Source: Colletotrichum lupini
Taxonomy: Eukaryota; Ascomycota; Sordariomycetes; Glomerellales; Glomerellaceae
DNA: 64,000 nt
NCBI RefSeq assembly: GCF_023278565.1
Contig: NC_064675.1
Coordinates: 4,402,001-4,466,000, forward strand
Reading direction: 5' to 3'
Shown: positions 25,501 to 36,570 of the stretch, piece by piece
How positions within the stretch are numbered: position 1 is the stretch's first letter
Layout of the letters: every line of letters begins with the position of its first letter
Position numbers and translations under genes: made by a program
The notes under the pieces: model-generated
What the model was told of the DNA's origin: nothing
What the model saw: only the letters and a program-made list of their open reading frames with translations
Database searches by the model: none

Positions 25501-26910
25501 AATTAAGAAAGAAATTTTAAGTAAGGGGTAAATATTTATATATAATTATAGTAATATATAGGGGTATCCTTTTACTTATAAGGTCTTATAAGTATATATA
25601 TAGAAATATAGACGCTTATAGGGATTTATAACGCTAAAAAGGATAGAAAAGTATATAATAATAATATACAATAAATAAAAGTTCTATAATTTTATTAAAA
25701 ATATTAAACTTTAGGGGGAGCTTTTATATAGTTAGTTACGGCCTCTTATAAGCTAAACTAAGCGCGTATACTCTAGCTTATAGTTAATAAGTACCCTATA
25801 ACTCTATAAAGGCCTTATTACCTAGGTATTAAGCCTAATCGTATTATATTTTAATATATACTTATATAAACTCTTATATTATACTATATAAGAATATTAA
25901 ATTAATTACTCCTTATTTAAAGTATATATAAGTTAATAACGCTCTTTATAATCCTATATATTATTATATATACCCTCTTTATTATTTTTAGCTTACTTAG
26001 CTATTTATTTAAGGGCTTCTGCTATTATATAGAGGTATATAGCGGGGATAGTACCTAAAGACTTAAGTAGAACGCCGATATAAACTTTACTACGGCCCTT
26101 ATAGTTATGACCGCGCTTAACGACTTTAATAAGCGTATTATAAGCTAATACGAACCATTAATAAACTATAAATAAATATAAAGTAATATAGGGTAATATA
26201 TAAGTAATAACGGGAGGCGTAACGAGCGTATACTCGTATATAGTAAATATATAATTATAACTAGAGTAGCCCTTACTTATAAAAGTAATATAATTAGCAA
26301 AAATGCTTTTACTAGCTTTATAACGGGCGCACAACTTAGTACTAATCTTAGTATTATTATATATAGTCGTTTAAATAGTATTAGTAGCCTAAGTACGAAT
26401 TATAGCGATATTTAGGGGTATATAATAGCTATTTTTAGTAATCTTAAGGTTAAGCTTAATTTAACGCTAAGGCTAGATTATATAAGTTAATATAATAATA
26501 TTAAATAGTATAGGGTAGTATATACTAACTTATATAATATTAAGGTTATAGATTTAGTAAAAAGTCTTTAAAAGCGAAGATAAAGAGCTTATAAATAATA
26601 TAAGAATCTGTATAATAAAGAAGCTATTATATAGAAGTATATATTATTAAAGAGGTAAGAAGTTATTTTATAAAATATAAGGTCGTTAGGGTACTACGTA
26701 AATTAGTATACGGGGACCGTCGGGAGCTATATACCCTTAATACGGGCTAGAACGCTATATTAAGCGCTTATTATAAGTATTATATAGCATACGTAATTAT
26801 TAAAAAAGGGAGTGTCCTATACAAAATTATTAGTATATATACGTAAATAGTTAATACTAAAGAAAAAATTAAATAAAAAGAATTAAATTATAAATAAGTA
26901 TATACGCGTA

Positions 26911-27075
26911 ATTATACTTATAATTATGCGTATATTAGCCTAAGAAGAAGTATAATTACTAATTAATAAAAATTATACTAATAATTACGTATAAAATTAC
27001 TTAATTATACTTAATTAATATTTCTAATTAGTAAATCGCGAATATTATACTTATAATTGCGTATATAATTAGGTA
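26911..27075 (+). repeat. Three related ~28-bp direct repeats inside the RIP element
   Basis: Units start at about 26911, 26972 and 27044 and share the form ATTATACTWATAATT followed by a variable 1-4 bases and CGTATA. Units 1 and 3 share 15 identical bases (ATTATACTTATAATT). They lie about 400-550 bp from the right end. In such AT-rich sequence chance similarity is a concern, but the shared CGTATA after the core argues for real duplication. Confidence 0.5.
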
Positions 27076-27431
27076 ATAGTAATAAAAGTAAAGTAAAAAA
27101 GGGTATAAAGTATAATAAGGCGAAATATAATCGCTAATAAGTAATTATAGGGGCATAGGCGGATTATTTACTTTATTTAAGGAATATTAGGTTAGTTAAG
27201 AAGAAAGGGAAATTGATTAGTAATAGAAATTAGTAAGGAGGATATGCCCCCTAGCTATTTTACTTTTACTAAGTAATATAACCGCCCTTACGTAACTACT
27301 ACTACTTATAATTATAAGTAATTCTTTATAATAATATACAGGATTTATTATAATATTTATTTATATATATAAGAAAGTTGCGCTATTGATGCCTAAAATT
27401 TACGGTAGCCGTAGGTCTATTAGAAAGAACG

Positions 27432-27464
27432 GTTTTGGCGGAGTGCCTCTTGCAGTCTGCCGTA
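27432..27464 (-). repeat. Right terminal inverted repeat
   Basis: Exact inverted copy of the left repeat, read on the minus strand. Beyond 33 bp the two ends diverge at once (left continues ACTTTTTTT, right continues CGTTCTTTC on the minus strand), so the repeat is short and sharply limited. Confidence 0.93.
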
Positions 27465-27798
27465 TCGAGTTACGTTAGATTATCCAAGTGATAAGCCGCT
27501 GCCACCCGTAATCTATAAACTTGGTCTTCCCCCTCCCCCGCCTCGTAGGACGTTGTTCACAGCTTGCCTTCTTCTCTTTGCTCATCTTTCTTTTGCGATT
27601 GACCAATTGATACCCCCCTCTCTTCTCTCCTGCCCCTCCGATATCGCACAGAGCTCCCAAGTCGCCATCGTCTCTGCACACACACCCCAGAGAAGCCGTC
27701 TCACTCTGTTGGTGACACGGCAACTGAGAGGAGCTTCAGCACTTGACTGAAGGAGAGAACTCGTACACATTCACACACACAAAAACACATCAGACACA
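27465..27798 (+). promoter_or_regulatory. Remaining promoter and leader of the GABA aminotransferase gene
   Basis: Only 334 bp separate the right inverted repeat from the next start codon. The stretch is of normal composition, with pyrimidine tracts (CCCCCTCCCCC, CCCCTCTCTTCTC) and an AC-rich leader (CACACACACAAAAACACATC) directly before the ATG. Any regulatory sequence formerly further upstream is now beyond the element. Confidence 0.6.
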
Positions 27799-29379
27799 AT
27801 GGCCCTCCTCAGAGCCTCCGCGTCCCTGGCGCGTCCTGCCGCCCGCGCGGCTCGCACACCCACCGCGCGCAGAGCATTCTGCCTCTCCGCCTCGCGCATG
27901 GCCGCCGCCCCGAGCCTGTTCGCCGGCGAGCCCTCCGGCCCGGCCCTCAAGACTGACATCCCCGGCCCCGCGTCCAAGAAGGCCACCGAGGACCTGCACA
28001 AGGTCTTTGATACCCGGAGCTTGAACATGCTCACCGACTACAAGAAGAGTTTGGGCAACTACATTGCCGACGCCGACGGCAACGTCCTCCTCGATGTGTA
28101 AGTGAAATCATGTAGAAAGAGACGGATGATAGCTATACGTGGGACCAAAAGCTTACAAAATGTTGACAGCTACGCTCAAATCGCTTCCATCCCCCTGGGC
28201 TACAACAACCCGGCCCTCGCAAAGGTCGCCCAGACCCCCGAGATGGTCAACGCAATCATCAACCGCCCCGCCCTGGGCAACTTCCCCCCCGAAGACTGGG
28301 CCGAGGTCCTCCGCACCGGCATCCTCAAGGTGGCGCCCAAGGGTCTCGACCAGGTCTTCACCGCCATGGCCGGCTCCGACGCAAACGAGACTGCCTACAA
28401 GGCCGCCTTCATGTGGCGCCGCCAGCAGGAGCGCGGCGGCCCGGACGTCGAGTTCACCGCAGAGGAGACCTCCTCCGCCATGAACAACCAGTCCCCCGGC
28501 GCCTCCGACCTGTCCATCCTCTCCTTCAAGACGGGCTTCCACGGCCGCCTCTTCGGCTCCCTCTCCACTACCCGCTCCAAGCCCATCCACAAGCTCGACA
28601 TCCCCGCCTTTGACTGGCCCCAGGCGACCTTCCCCTTGCTCAAGTACCCGCTCGAGGAGCACGTCGAGGAGAACGCCGCCGCCGAGAAGGCCGCCCTCGA
28701 CGAGGTGGAGCACCTCATCAAGAACTACCACATCCCCCCCGCCGCCGTCATCGTCGAGCCCATCCAGTCCGAGGGCGGCGACAACCACGCCTCCCCCGCC
28801 TTCTTCCGCGGCCTCCGCGAGGTGACCAAGAAGCACAACGTCCTCCTCATCGTCGACGAGGTCCAGACCGGCGTCGGCGCCACCGGCAAGTTCTGGGCCC
28901 ACGACCACTGGGACCTCCCTACCCCTCCCGACATGGTCACCTTCAGCAAAAAGGCCCAGACGGCAGGCTACTACTTCGGAAACCCCGAGCTGCGCCCCAA
29001 CAAGCCCTACCGCCAGTTCAACACCTGGATGGGCGACCCGGCCCGCGCCATCCTCTTCCGCGCCATCGTCGACGAGATTGAGCGCCTCGACCTCGTCAAC
29101 AACACCGCCCGCGTCGGCGACTACCTCTTCGGCAAGCTCGAGGGTCTGGCGAGCAAGTACCCCGGCCAATTCGCCAACCTCCGCGGAAAGGGCCAGGGCA
29201 CCTTTATTGCCTTTGACAACCCGCGCCGCGACGAGTTCCTCAAGAAGGCAAAGGGTCTGGGCATCAACATTGGCGGATCGGGCGAGAGCGCCGTCCGTCT
29301 GAGGCCCATGCTCATCTTCCAGGAGCACCACGCTGATATCCTCATTGAGGCCCTGGAGAAGATTGTCAAGTCTTGGTAA
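27799..29379 (+). CDS. Mitochondrial 4-aminobutyrate (GABA) aminotransferase
   Basis: A PLP-dependent class III aminotransferase converting GABA plus 2-oxoglutarate to succinic semialdehyde plus glutamate (GABA shunt; Aspergillus GatA, yeast Uga1). Two exons are read, 27799-28097 and 28170-29379, joined over a 72-bp intron (GTAAGT...CAG) to give 502 residues. The first 35 residues are Arg/Ala/Ser-rich without acids (LARPAARAARTPTARRAF), a mitochondrial targeting peptide. Conserved segments include TGFHGRLFGSLSTTRSK, EPIQSEGGDNHAS and VDEVQTGVGATGKFWAHD (Asp329 pairs with the cofactor nitrogen). FSKK carries the PLP-binding lysine, most likely Lys360. Codons end overwhelmingly in C or G, typical of a highly expressed gene, and this creates a long meaningless antisense frame. 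The upstream region abuts the RIP element. Confidence 0.95.
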
Positions 29380-30076
29380 AAGAAAGAAAAAAGTCAGTAG
29401 GCTCAAGTAAAATGGTTCAAATGTGGCTCATGTTGTCTGGGTGTTTTTAATGGAAGCATTATCTGCGATTGGGGTTTTCATCTGGTCAATATTATGATTT
29501 AGCGTATGAGTATTGGTCTCTGAACAAAACAAGTTCACAAGAGGACATTTTGAAAAGAAACGATTTCTACAATAATGCCAATCCTTCATAGTTCATAGCT
29601 TTCAAGACCGGCACTTGGCGGTCCGGTTTGTGTGACTCCCGCAAGATTTGCACGCCCATCCGAGCGGAAATGAGACCATGTATCCCAGGTCCTACCATAT
29701 CGTACACTTCTCTGTCATGTCCAGTCCATATACCTCGTCCCGTGGTTACACGTCTGTCTCCCCTGAACTCCTTGAACCAGATGAAAAAGGCAAATAACCA
29801 CCTCTCACCGCCTTGTTCTGTCCACAGCAGGCATATGCAAAATAAAATTATAAAAAAAAGTCCGACAACGCCATAAGCTTTAGAAATACACACCCATTGT
29901 ACCAGACAACTGCTGCACAGGATGGGCCAAAGAGGTCTTGTACTAAGCCGTCGCTGGCAAATCAAAGGCCGTACAACGGCCATGATGAGACTTTGCCTTT
30001 TCAGGCTGTGGTTTCGAAGGTATAGCAGTGGATGGATAGTTTCAAATCATCATCGCACCAGGCTCGTCAAGAACTG
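29380..30076. other. Convergent intergenic region
   Basis: A 697-bp gap between convergent genes, holding both 3' UTRs. A 138-codon minus-strand frame (29567-29983) with a hydrophobic patch overlaps it but has no family resemblance. Confidence 0.5.
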
Positions 30077-31157
30077 CTAACTCGCCAGCCCTTCTTGTTG
30101 TAAGTGGCCAATATTCGAGATGGCCTTTTCCTTTTGCGAATCCGACACATTTTCGTCCTCGTTGTAGGCGTCTCTGGGTATGTCATCAGATTGCTGGCGC
30201 GATGATTCACTTGGTGTTGACCGCCCAGACTCTGTCTTGGTTTGTTCGCCTGTGGAAGTGCCCTAGGGTGCGGATCAGGACTTTGAATCAACTCGCAAAA
30301 CCATGTCCACTCACCAACTGTGTCCTGCCAAACGACTTTGGCCGACCTCGTCCTCGCCTTGTTGGCTCGTTGGCGGCCTCAGAAGGTGGACCGGGTGATA
30401 ATCTGTACACGGCGAACTCTCCTGGTGTTGTTGGGCTTTCCCTAGCTATCGGCCGGGGCGCCGGCGCCAGAGGTGTAAGGTGCTGCGGCAGCAAAGGTCG
30501 TAGTTGTCTCGCCTTGTCCGCCCGTGATGGTCGACCTCGTTTCCGCGGGAGCGGCGCTTGCTGTTGTTGGCCGGGGCTTTGAGAGCCGTTGGTCACCCCG
30601 GCGATCTCCATGCCGGCGGGTCGCGGCTGTATGTTGGCAAGCTGCTGATTATGCAGCTGTGGAGGCGCTGGCAATAACGACGATACGGGCATCGAGCTTG
30701 AGTAGGATGCGAGGCCTTGAGTTGCTGAGGCCAAGGGTGGTAACTGCGCTGGTGGCTCCATAGGCGATACGGCAGCCAAACGCTTTGGTGGCTGTTCGAG
30801 GAGGTCGTTCATGGACTTCCGCTTGAGGTCTGGGACCCGCATGGGACCTTGAAATATCTGCTCGGTGACCGCGAGACATTGTCCCATAGTGCGGCCTGTA
30901 TGGTAAATGTCAGCATGAAACCTGGAGTTCGTCAAGGTTGACGATCCGTACCGCTGGGTAACTGCATCTTAAGCCAATCTGGCTCGACATTGTGCGTTTT
31001 CAAAAACCCCACTAAGAGGCCAACATCTAGGCTGCTGTTCTTGATGGCTTCCGCGAGGATGAACCTCTGCCGTCGAGATGCGCGTCAGTGTCGATGGTCC
31101 GTAACTGGATGAAGACCTGCTGCTTACCTTTTCCTCCTCTGTAAAGGAGTAAGCCAT
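30077..31157 (-). CDS. Small AT-hook nuclear protein, unrecognised
   Basis: Four exons are read, 31157-31128 (30 nt), 31066-30952, 30895-30315 and 30262-30077, with introns of 61, 56 and 52 bp, giving 303 residues. The first 75 residues (MAYSFTEEEKRFILAEAIKN...DWLKMQLPSGRTMGQC) are a compact helical segment and look like the conserved part. The middle is Pro/Gln-rich. Two AT-hook cores follow: RKRGRPSRADK (GRP 169-171) and RRGRGRPKSFG (GRP 232-234), which bind the minor groove of AT-rich DNA. The last exon is acidic and Ser/Gln-rich (ESGRSTPSESSRQQSDD). It was chosen over read-through of the third intron because a GTGAGT donor and TAG acceptor keep the frame. A chromatin or transcription role is inferred from the AT-hooks; I do not recognise a named family. 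Confidence 0.75.
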
Positions 31158-34100
31158 CGCGAGAAGGGCTGGTAACTATCCGTACGGTTTTCATAAAAGA
31201 GAGAGATCTTGGACCGTAGAGGAGACGAGATAGGCATCTGCGACGCGGGGTTCTAACAAACGAGCGGATCGGCTATGCTAGCCGGTGGTGACGGGCGAAG
31301 AGTTACTGGGTAAACAACTATGGCAAGAGACAGGACGCAAAGCGCGCGTCCGGTGTCGACAGAGCCGGCACCGTCGACTAGAAGAGTCCTGTGACCAGGT
31401 AATCAACCTATATGGAAGGCAAGCGCGGCGGCGGAGAACAAAAGCTCGCGGCAAAGACGGAGAATAAGTGACGCCAGTATTCCTCTGGCACCGTTAGAAG
31501 AGAACGTCGACGGCTGCGTCTATAAAGACGAGACGCAATGAGAAGACAGAAACAGCTGGTGAAGAGGGAAGCGATCAGGCCGGCGCAAGCGCGCGTTCTC
31601 GACCTGAAGCCACCGTGAAGAAGGCCTCGCACCACAACGAAGTTGACGGGATGTTGGACGAGGCGCAATGAGGGGGGGTAACACAGCCTGGACAGGCCGT
31701 GTAGGAGGAAGTGGAGGCTTCGATTGTTTCGTTTGCTTCTGGGACCTAGGCCACTTTGCGACGAGGGCCTGCACGGCGCGCACTCGGGGACTGGCTGGTG
31801 CGACTAGGGTCGGGGTCGCATTTATCAGGCGTGTTTTGCGCGCGAGAGAGCCTGGGGGAAACAAGCGAGACAGGTTTGCCGAGAAGTCAGTTACGCGTTA
31901 GGCCTGTCTGGGAGACCTTCCAGGGTACTGGTTCTGTTGAATTTTGGTATCCGAATGGTAAGTTGGTCCGGCTGCTCGCAGCAAGGTTTAAAGGTCGGAG
32001 AGTTGCAAGGTGTTAGTTCTAGTAGTTAGCCTCGACTCGAACGGCGGGCGAGGCGGGCACTGTTTGTATTAAGATCCGTGATGACGAGAGGGGAGTGTAT
32101 TCTGGTCAGTCGTGATTTCTGGGAAACCTTTCGAGGCAACGATATCATGCGCAAAATGGATTAACGATTCGTATCTCCAAAAGTGCCTTTGCCTTGTTGG
32201 ATGACCCTAGTGTAGAGTTGCAGTGTCCGAGCGAGGGTGGCTGGGGAATGCCCGCAGATCTGTCGACTGATGGCGATGACTGTCAAAAAGACGGCAGGCT
32301 GCGGCTCATTCATTAGGGCCCCGTCTGGAATGACCAAAGCCTAGACCGGCGGGGAGGAGTGCCTGCTTAGGTGACGAAGTCGAAGCCGAGATGGAGTGCA
32401 GAAGATCGAATAGGAACACAGGCCGATTTAGCGTTTCCGGGATAATTGTCAAGGCCGCTTCGTCTTGGACGGTAAACCAACTCTTTCTCGCTCGCCAACC
32501 GTTGATGATGGACTATCGCTGCACCGCCAATCTAGTCGGAAGTTGACGCTAGACAGTGCGCACACACAGAGAGAGAGAGGGATGTGGGTTGGGTTGGTGG
32601 GTGGTATGGATGCTGAAAGTTGGCGCAAGCTGCTTGTAGGTGCATACGAACAGTCGAGATTCCAGAGGCTAGAATCAGGTTGAGAGCGCAACGACAAAGT
32701 GGTGGTGTGGTGTGGTGTGGTGTGGGAGTGATGAGGATGTTTGACTGGCGTCGTAGTCATCGTCTGCATCGGCTGCTCTTTGGGTGCGTCTTTGTCCATG
32801 TCAGGATGTCGTTGAGAAGCTCCTGTCTGCTTTTGTCATTGTCGCCGTCGCCGTCGCTGCCGCTGAATGCCTCTCGAAATCCTATACTACCCTATCTCGT
32901 CAGGGTTTCCCGTCCCTGGGCTGAGCTGTCTCTTGCGGCTGGCTTCTTTCGTCTTCCCCGGCAGTGGCTTTATTCCACGCGCCTCTCGCGCCTCCGATTC
33001 CGTCGCCGCTTTCTTGCTTTTTTGTCGGCAACCAACCGCATCCTTCTTGGCCATTTTCCCTGCGCATGTCTCACCAGTCCCCCAAAGTGGAAGAGGGTCC
33101 ATTTGGTTGGCCGACAGGCACACCAAGACGGCCTCAACTGGGCCTCTTTCGATCGCATTCGAGTTCGAGAACGGGGTCCGTCTCTCGTAATAGCTCGCAG
33201 GTTGATTCTCACTGGAGGCATCCGTAGCTACCCATCATATCACATATGACTGCATACGCTGTAGCTGTAGGTAGCTGTGCGCTGCGTTGCGTTGTGGGCT
33301 CTCCTCTTCCCTATGGTCGGTCTCCGATATGCAATCGACAGAGCATCCATCCCTGTCTCCCGCCCGTCCTGCACACATGCTTCGCTGCAGCACGGTCCCT
33401 CTGTCATGGTGCTAGTGGCCTAGCACTGGGCTGAGATGAGCCAGATGCAGGAGCGGTTCTCTGCGGAATGGGAGAGCAGCGTGCAGATGCACAAGTAGAT
33501 GCAGTGCGATTCAAGGCTCTCCCTGAAGGTTGCGTCCGCTGGCCAATCCGGTGGATCGACATGGAGCGCCTGACTCTGGGTCGCTGCCACTTGCAGGACG
33601 TCATTGTCGTGGTGTTGGCCGAAAGCATGATACTCCCTGCTTGGTCATAATAAGAGACGTAAGCTTAAATGAGAAATAAAGTCGACCGTGAGGATGTTCG
33701 TCAGCACTAGCCAACAGTTGTGATTATGTCTGCGAGTGTTGAGGTCAAGATAGAGAAATAAGTACCGTAGGAAACGTCGCTGCCATCGCCAGCGACTGAC
33801 TTCAGTCCAGCGTGTATTCGATTCGGCGCCACGAGGAAGGTGTGCTTGAATTGGGATGCGCCGGCCCCTCCTTCCCTTCCCCACCAACTAGGTTCGGCGA
33901 GTGTTCCGTCAGCAGGCGCCGCTTCTCGTCGTTCCTTCCCATCTCCATCTCAAAGGCCGGCAGTGCGTCATCCCATTCTCCCCTCACAAATTGCGCGCCG
34001 TTTGCCCCCAACATTGGAACATCAGACGTCGTTTTTGACGACAAAGACAGCAAAGGAAAAAATAAAATAAAAAAAATTGATCGACGTACGACCGAATAAG

Positions 34101-36570
34101 GATATCTGGGCATCCTAGTGCCCGCGACAAAGTGGCAGTTCATCGCCCTCATTGGCCGCAGCACACTCAGGCCCAGTCCTATGCCAACTCTGGCAGGAAA
34201 CCACTGGATTCCCTTCACGCCAATCATGGACCAAAACCGGCATCCGAGCCAGCACAGGGCACGGGTTCGTCACATCGTTCCGCTGTCAGAGAGCCGCAGC
34301 AAAAGGCAGCGCCGCATCTCAGTGGGCAATGGACTGAGGGCTGAATTTCCCTCCCGCCGATTGCTGCGTGCGGCGCCGCGGCCCAACCTGTGACCCCAAG
34401 GCAAAGAATGTCGATGTATCCGTGGTGGGGCTGAATCAGCAAAAATCCCAAGATGCTTCACAACTTGCGCTCGATAACGATAACGACAATGACAACAATG
34501 ATGAGGTCAGGTCGAATATGAGTCGGATTGGACGGGTCGACGGATTGGATTTCACTTTACTGGGTCGCTGCGTTCGTCCACCGCCTCTTTATACCTACTG
34601 CCCACCTTGGCCACTTCATCCGGCTTCAGCGACGTCTTTGCTGCACAATGAGCTGGCATCCTCCCACTGGAAGGCCCCACCCATGTACAACGCGTCCATG
34701 TAAATGGCTCCGCCGTTTCCAGATGGCAGCAAACTACCTAGGTCGGCTGTCACTAGCAGTCGAGCATGCCCGAAGCTGGGTACGGTCACTACATGCTGGC
34801 TCTTCCATGCAACGGCATCGCTGCCACACAGTGAGGTCTGCATCACATCGCTGGGTTTCGTGCATCATGTTGCTTCAAACTACCCTTACCCTTTAGCTCC
34901 TGCTCACATCTTCTCGGCAGCTCATAATCGGTACGCTAGCAACTCGTCGGGCTGCGCAGGTTGTACTCGACTAGTTGACCATCGGATGAACATGGTTCAG
35001 TGGCAATGTTCTTCTATGGAGACGGCCTGGGTGGCTCGACTGTAGGTCCAAGTCGTCGATTCTGGGTCTCCTCCAAGATACGGATACATTTTGACTGAAT
35101 TTTGGCTGATGCTCGATACCACATGGTGGTAGTAGTAGCAGTAGAGGCGAATGAATATCTAGCGACTCACCGTCTCCGCATACCACCTGGTGCAGATAAG
35201 CCTCCGACCTAATCTGGTACTCTCAATGCTCAGGGGTGTTCCTTATGTGGGATATAACAGAGACCAGGTGGATGCAAAGTGTCGGTGAGGAATAACCCAA
35301 AACTGAGTTTCCTGCTTGTAATGAACCCCAGCTTACGCATAAAATTGCCGATTGGTGCGCCTTTTCCGACCATACCGTCTCTCACCTTTGCCTTCTTTCA
35401 TGTTTGTGTGGTTTCTACATTCTTTGGGCTGTATTTTGGGAAGATATCAAACTCTTTATGGCGGGTTTCCAACATGCGTCGGCTCGCCTACCCGCAAGGA
35501 ATTGCGTTTTCCAGAGCGAGGAACAGGCCTATATGCATGCAACATGTACGATTTCCAAGGTTATGAATGGGTACCGCCACTAGATATCTCTACAGGCGAG
35601 AACACAACTAACACAGTCTATATCACCTGGAGTTGGGATCGAAAAGCAAAGCTCGGTGTGCTCTTTCGGAATAGCGCGTTGGGCAATTGGGCAATCATGA
35701 ATTCATTGTGGCTTCAGTGACGTGGGACTCAACGAGAGAACTTGAAGCATCCCGTTCGCAAGTACCATTGTACTTCGTACCGGCTGGGGTCCTATGGTGG
35801 GGTTTATTCAGACGCAGCCATTGGGCAGATCTCCCGCATGCTATTCCTGGGGAAGTTGCGATCGAATTTCAAAAGGCCAGGCCTCGGGGCTCGGCGGTAG
35901 ATATGATCCGAACAATTTGCACCACCGGTCGGATCGGGGTGCTGGCCGTGATTGACAATGGCTTACAGCTGTTGGCGGTGCTCCCAGGCTCAACCACAGG
36001 GAAGTGGCTAGGCTCTTAGACCCCAAGCCCAAGCGCGACGAGCTGAGTGGCTGCGCACCTTCGGAAACTGGTGCTGTGAGATAATCCTCGCCAGTGTCCG
36101 CCGTCCTTTGCGACTTCGTTCTGGATTCACTACAACTTTTTTTTTCCTTCTCCGGGCGCTCTGTCGGCCAAACCAACAGCCCTTCTCTGGCACATCATAT
36201 ATCACGCAGGAATTCAACAGCCCCAATTGTATCTCCGGCACGTCGAGCGACTGTTTGCAATGCCGAGAATCTCTGGCTCCAACTAGTAATCGCTTCACCA
36301 CCCAACGCGCCGTCGCCGCCTCTCGCAACTCGTCCCCCCCGTTTTCTCTCTCGCCTTCCCGTTCCTTCTTTCCTTCCCCACCCAACACAACAGCTCTTGC
36401 CCCTACATGCGCACCGACTTGGCTAAATCGCAAATTGCTCATTTTCCATCTCTCGATTTTTCTCTGAGCATCCGTCGCTGCTCGAGGCTTTGGACGACAC
36501 GAACCGCGAATACCGTCACACATCCCTCGTCTCGCGCGCTCGCCCTACCGAGGGTTCCCGCACTTGCTTG
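31158..36570. promoter_or_regulatory. 5.4-kb divergent gap between the AT-hook gene and SET2
   Basis: The longest gene-free stretch outside the transposon. Open frames of up to 209 codons (32620-33249) overlap others on both strands and are Arg/Ser/Leu-rich without motifs. The stretch near 36100-36570 is pyrimidine-rich and is probably the SET2 promoter/leader. A TGGTG minisatellite lies at about 32699-32725. An unusual gene, a long non-coding RNA or small exons could be missed here. Confidence 0.4.
32699..32725 (+). repeat. GTGGT pentanucleotide microsatellite
   Basis: About five tandem copies of a 5-bp TGGTG/GTGGT unit, in intergenic DNA. A GA-rich run (CACACAGAGAGAGAGAG) lies about 130 bp upstream. 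Confidence 0.75.

Larger units (their letters stand above)
22541..27464. mobile_element. RIP-degraded transposable element bounded by perfect inverted repeats
   Basis: A 4.92-kb, extremely AT-rich block with almost no CpA or TpG but many TpA. CpG, CpT and CpC still occur, which is the directional signature of repeat-induced point mutation rather than simple AT drift. The block is bounded by a perfect 33-bp inverted repeat (22541-22573 and 27432-27464) starting TACGGCAGACTGCAAGAGGC. The ends identify it as a single insertion, probably a DNA transposon or a non-autonomous derivative. Frames inside are riddled with TAA/TAG, and no transposase motif can be read by eye on either strand, so the superfamily is unassigned. 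At 4.9 kb it is longer than typical 2-kb fungal Tc1/pogo elements, so nested insertions are possible. The flanks also match as TCGAG on both sides. Confidence 0.88.

Noticed and set aside
22541..27464. Centromere or AT-rich isochore as explanation of the AT-rich block
   Set aside because: The block is only 4.9 kb and has perfect inverted ends and sharp borders, which fits one inserted element better.
22541..27464. CRISPR-like array or LTR pair inside the AT-rich block
   Set aside because: No regularly spaced identical repeats and no long direct terminal repeats; only short AT-rich similarities.
28153..29406. 417-codon minus-strand open frame
   Set aside because: It is exactly antisense to the GABA aminotransferase exon. 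Its Gly/Val/Leu-rich composition is the reverse of C-ending codons; no motif.
29567..29983. 138-codon minus-strand frame with a hydrophobic segment
   Set aside because: Located in the 3' flank between convergent genes; no family resemblance.
35352..35720. 122-codon frame in the gap upstream of SET2
   Set aside because: Non-ATG start, overlapped by other frames, no domain; the protein-like stretch is too short to support.
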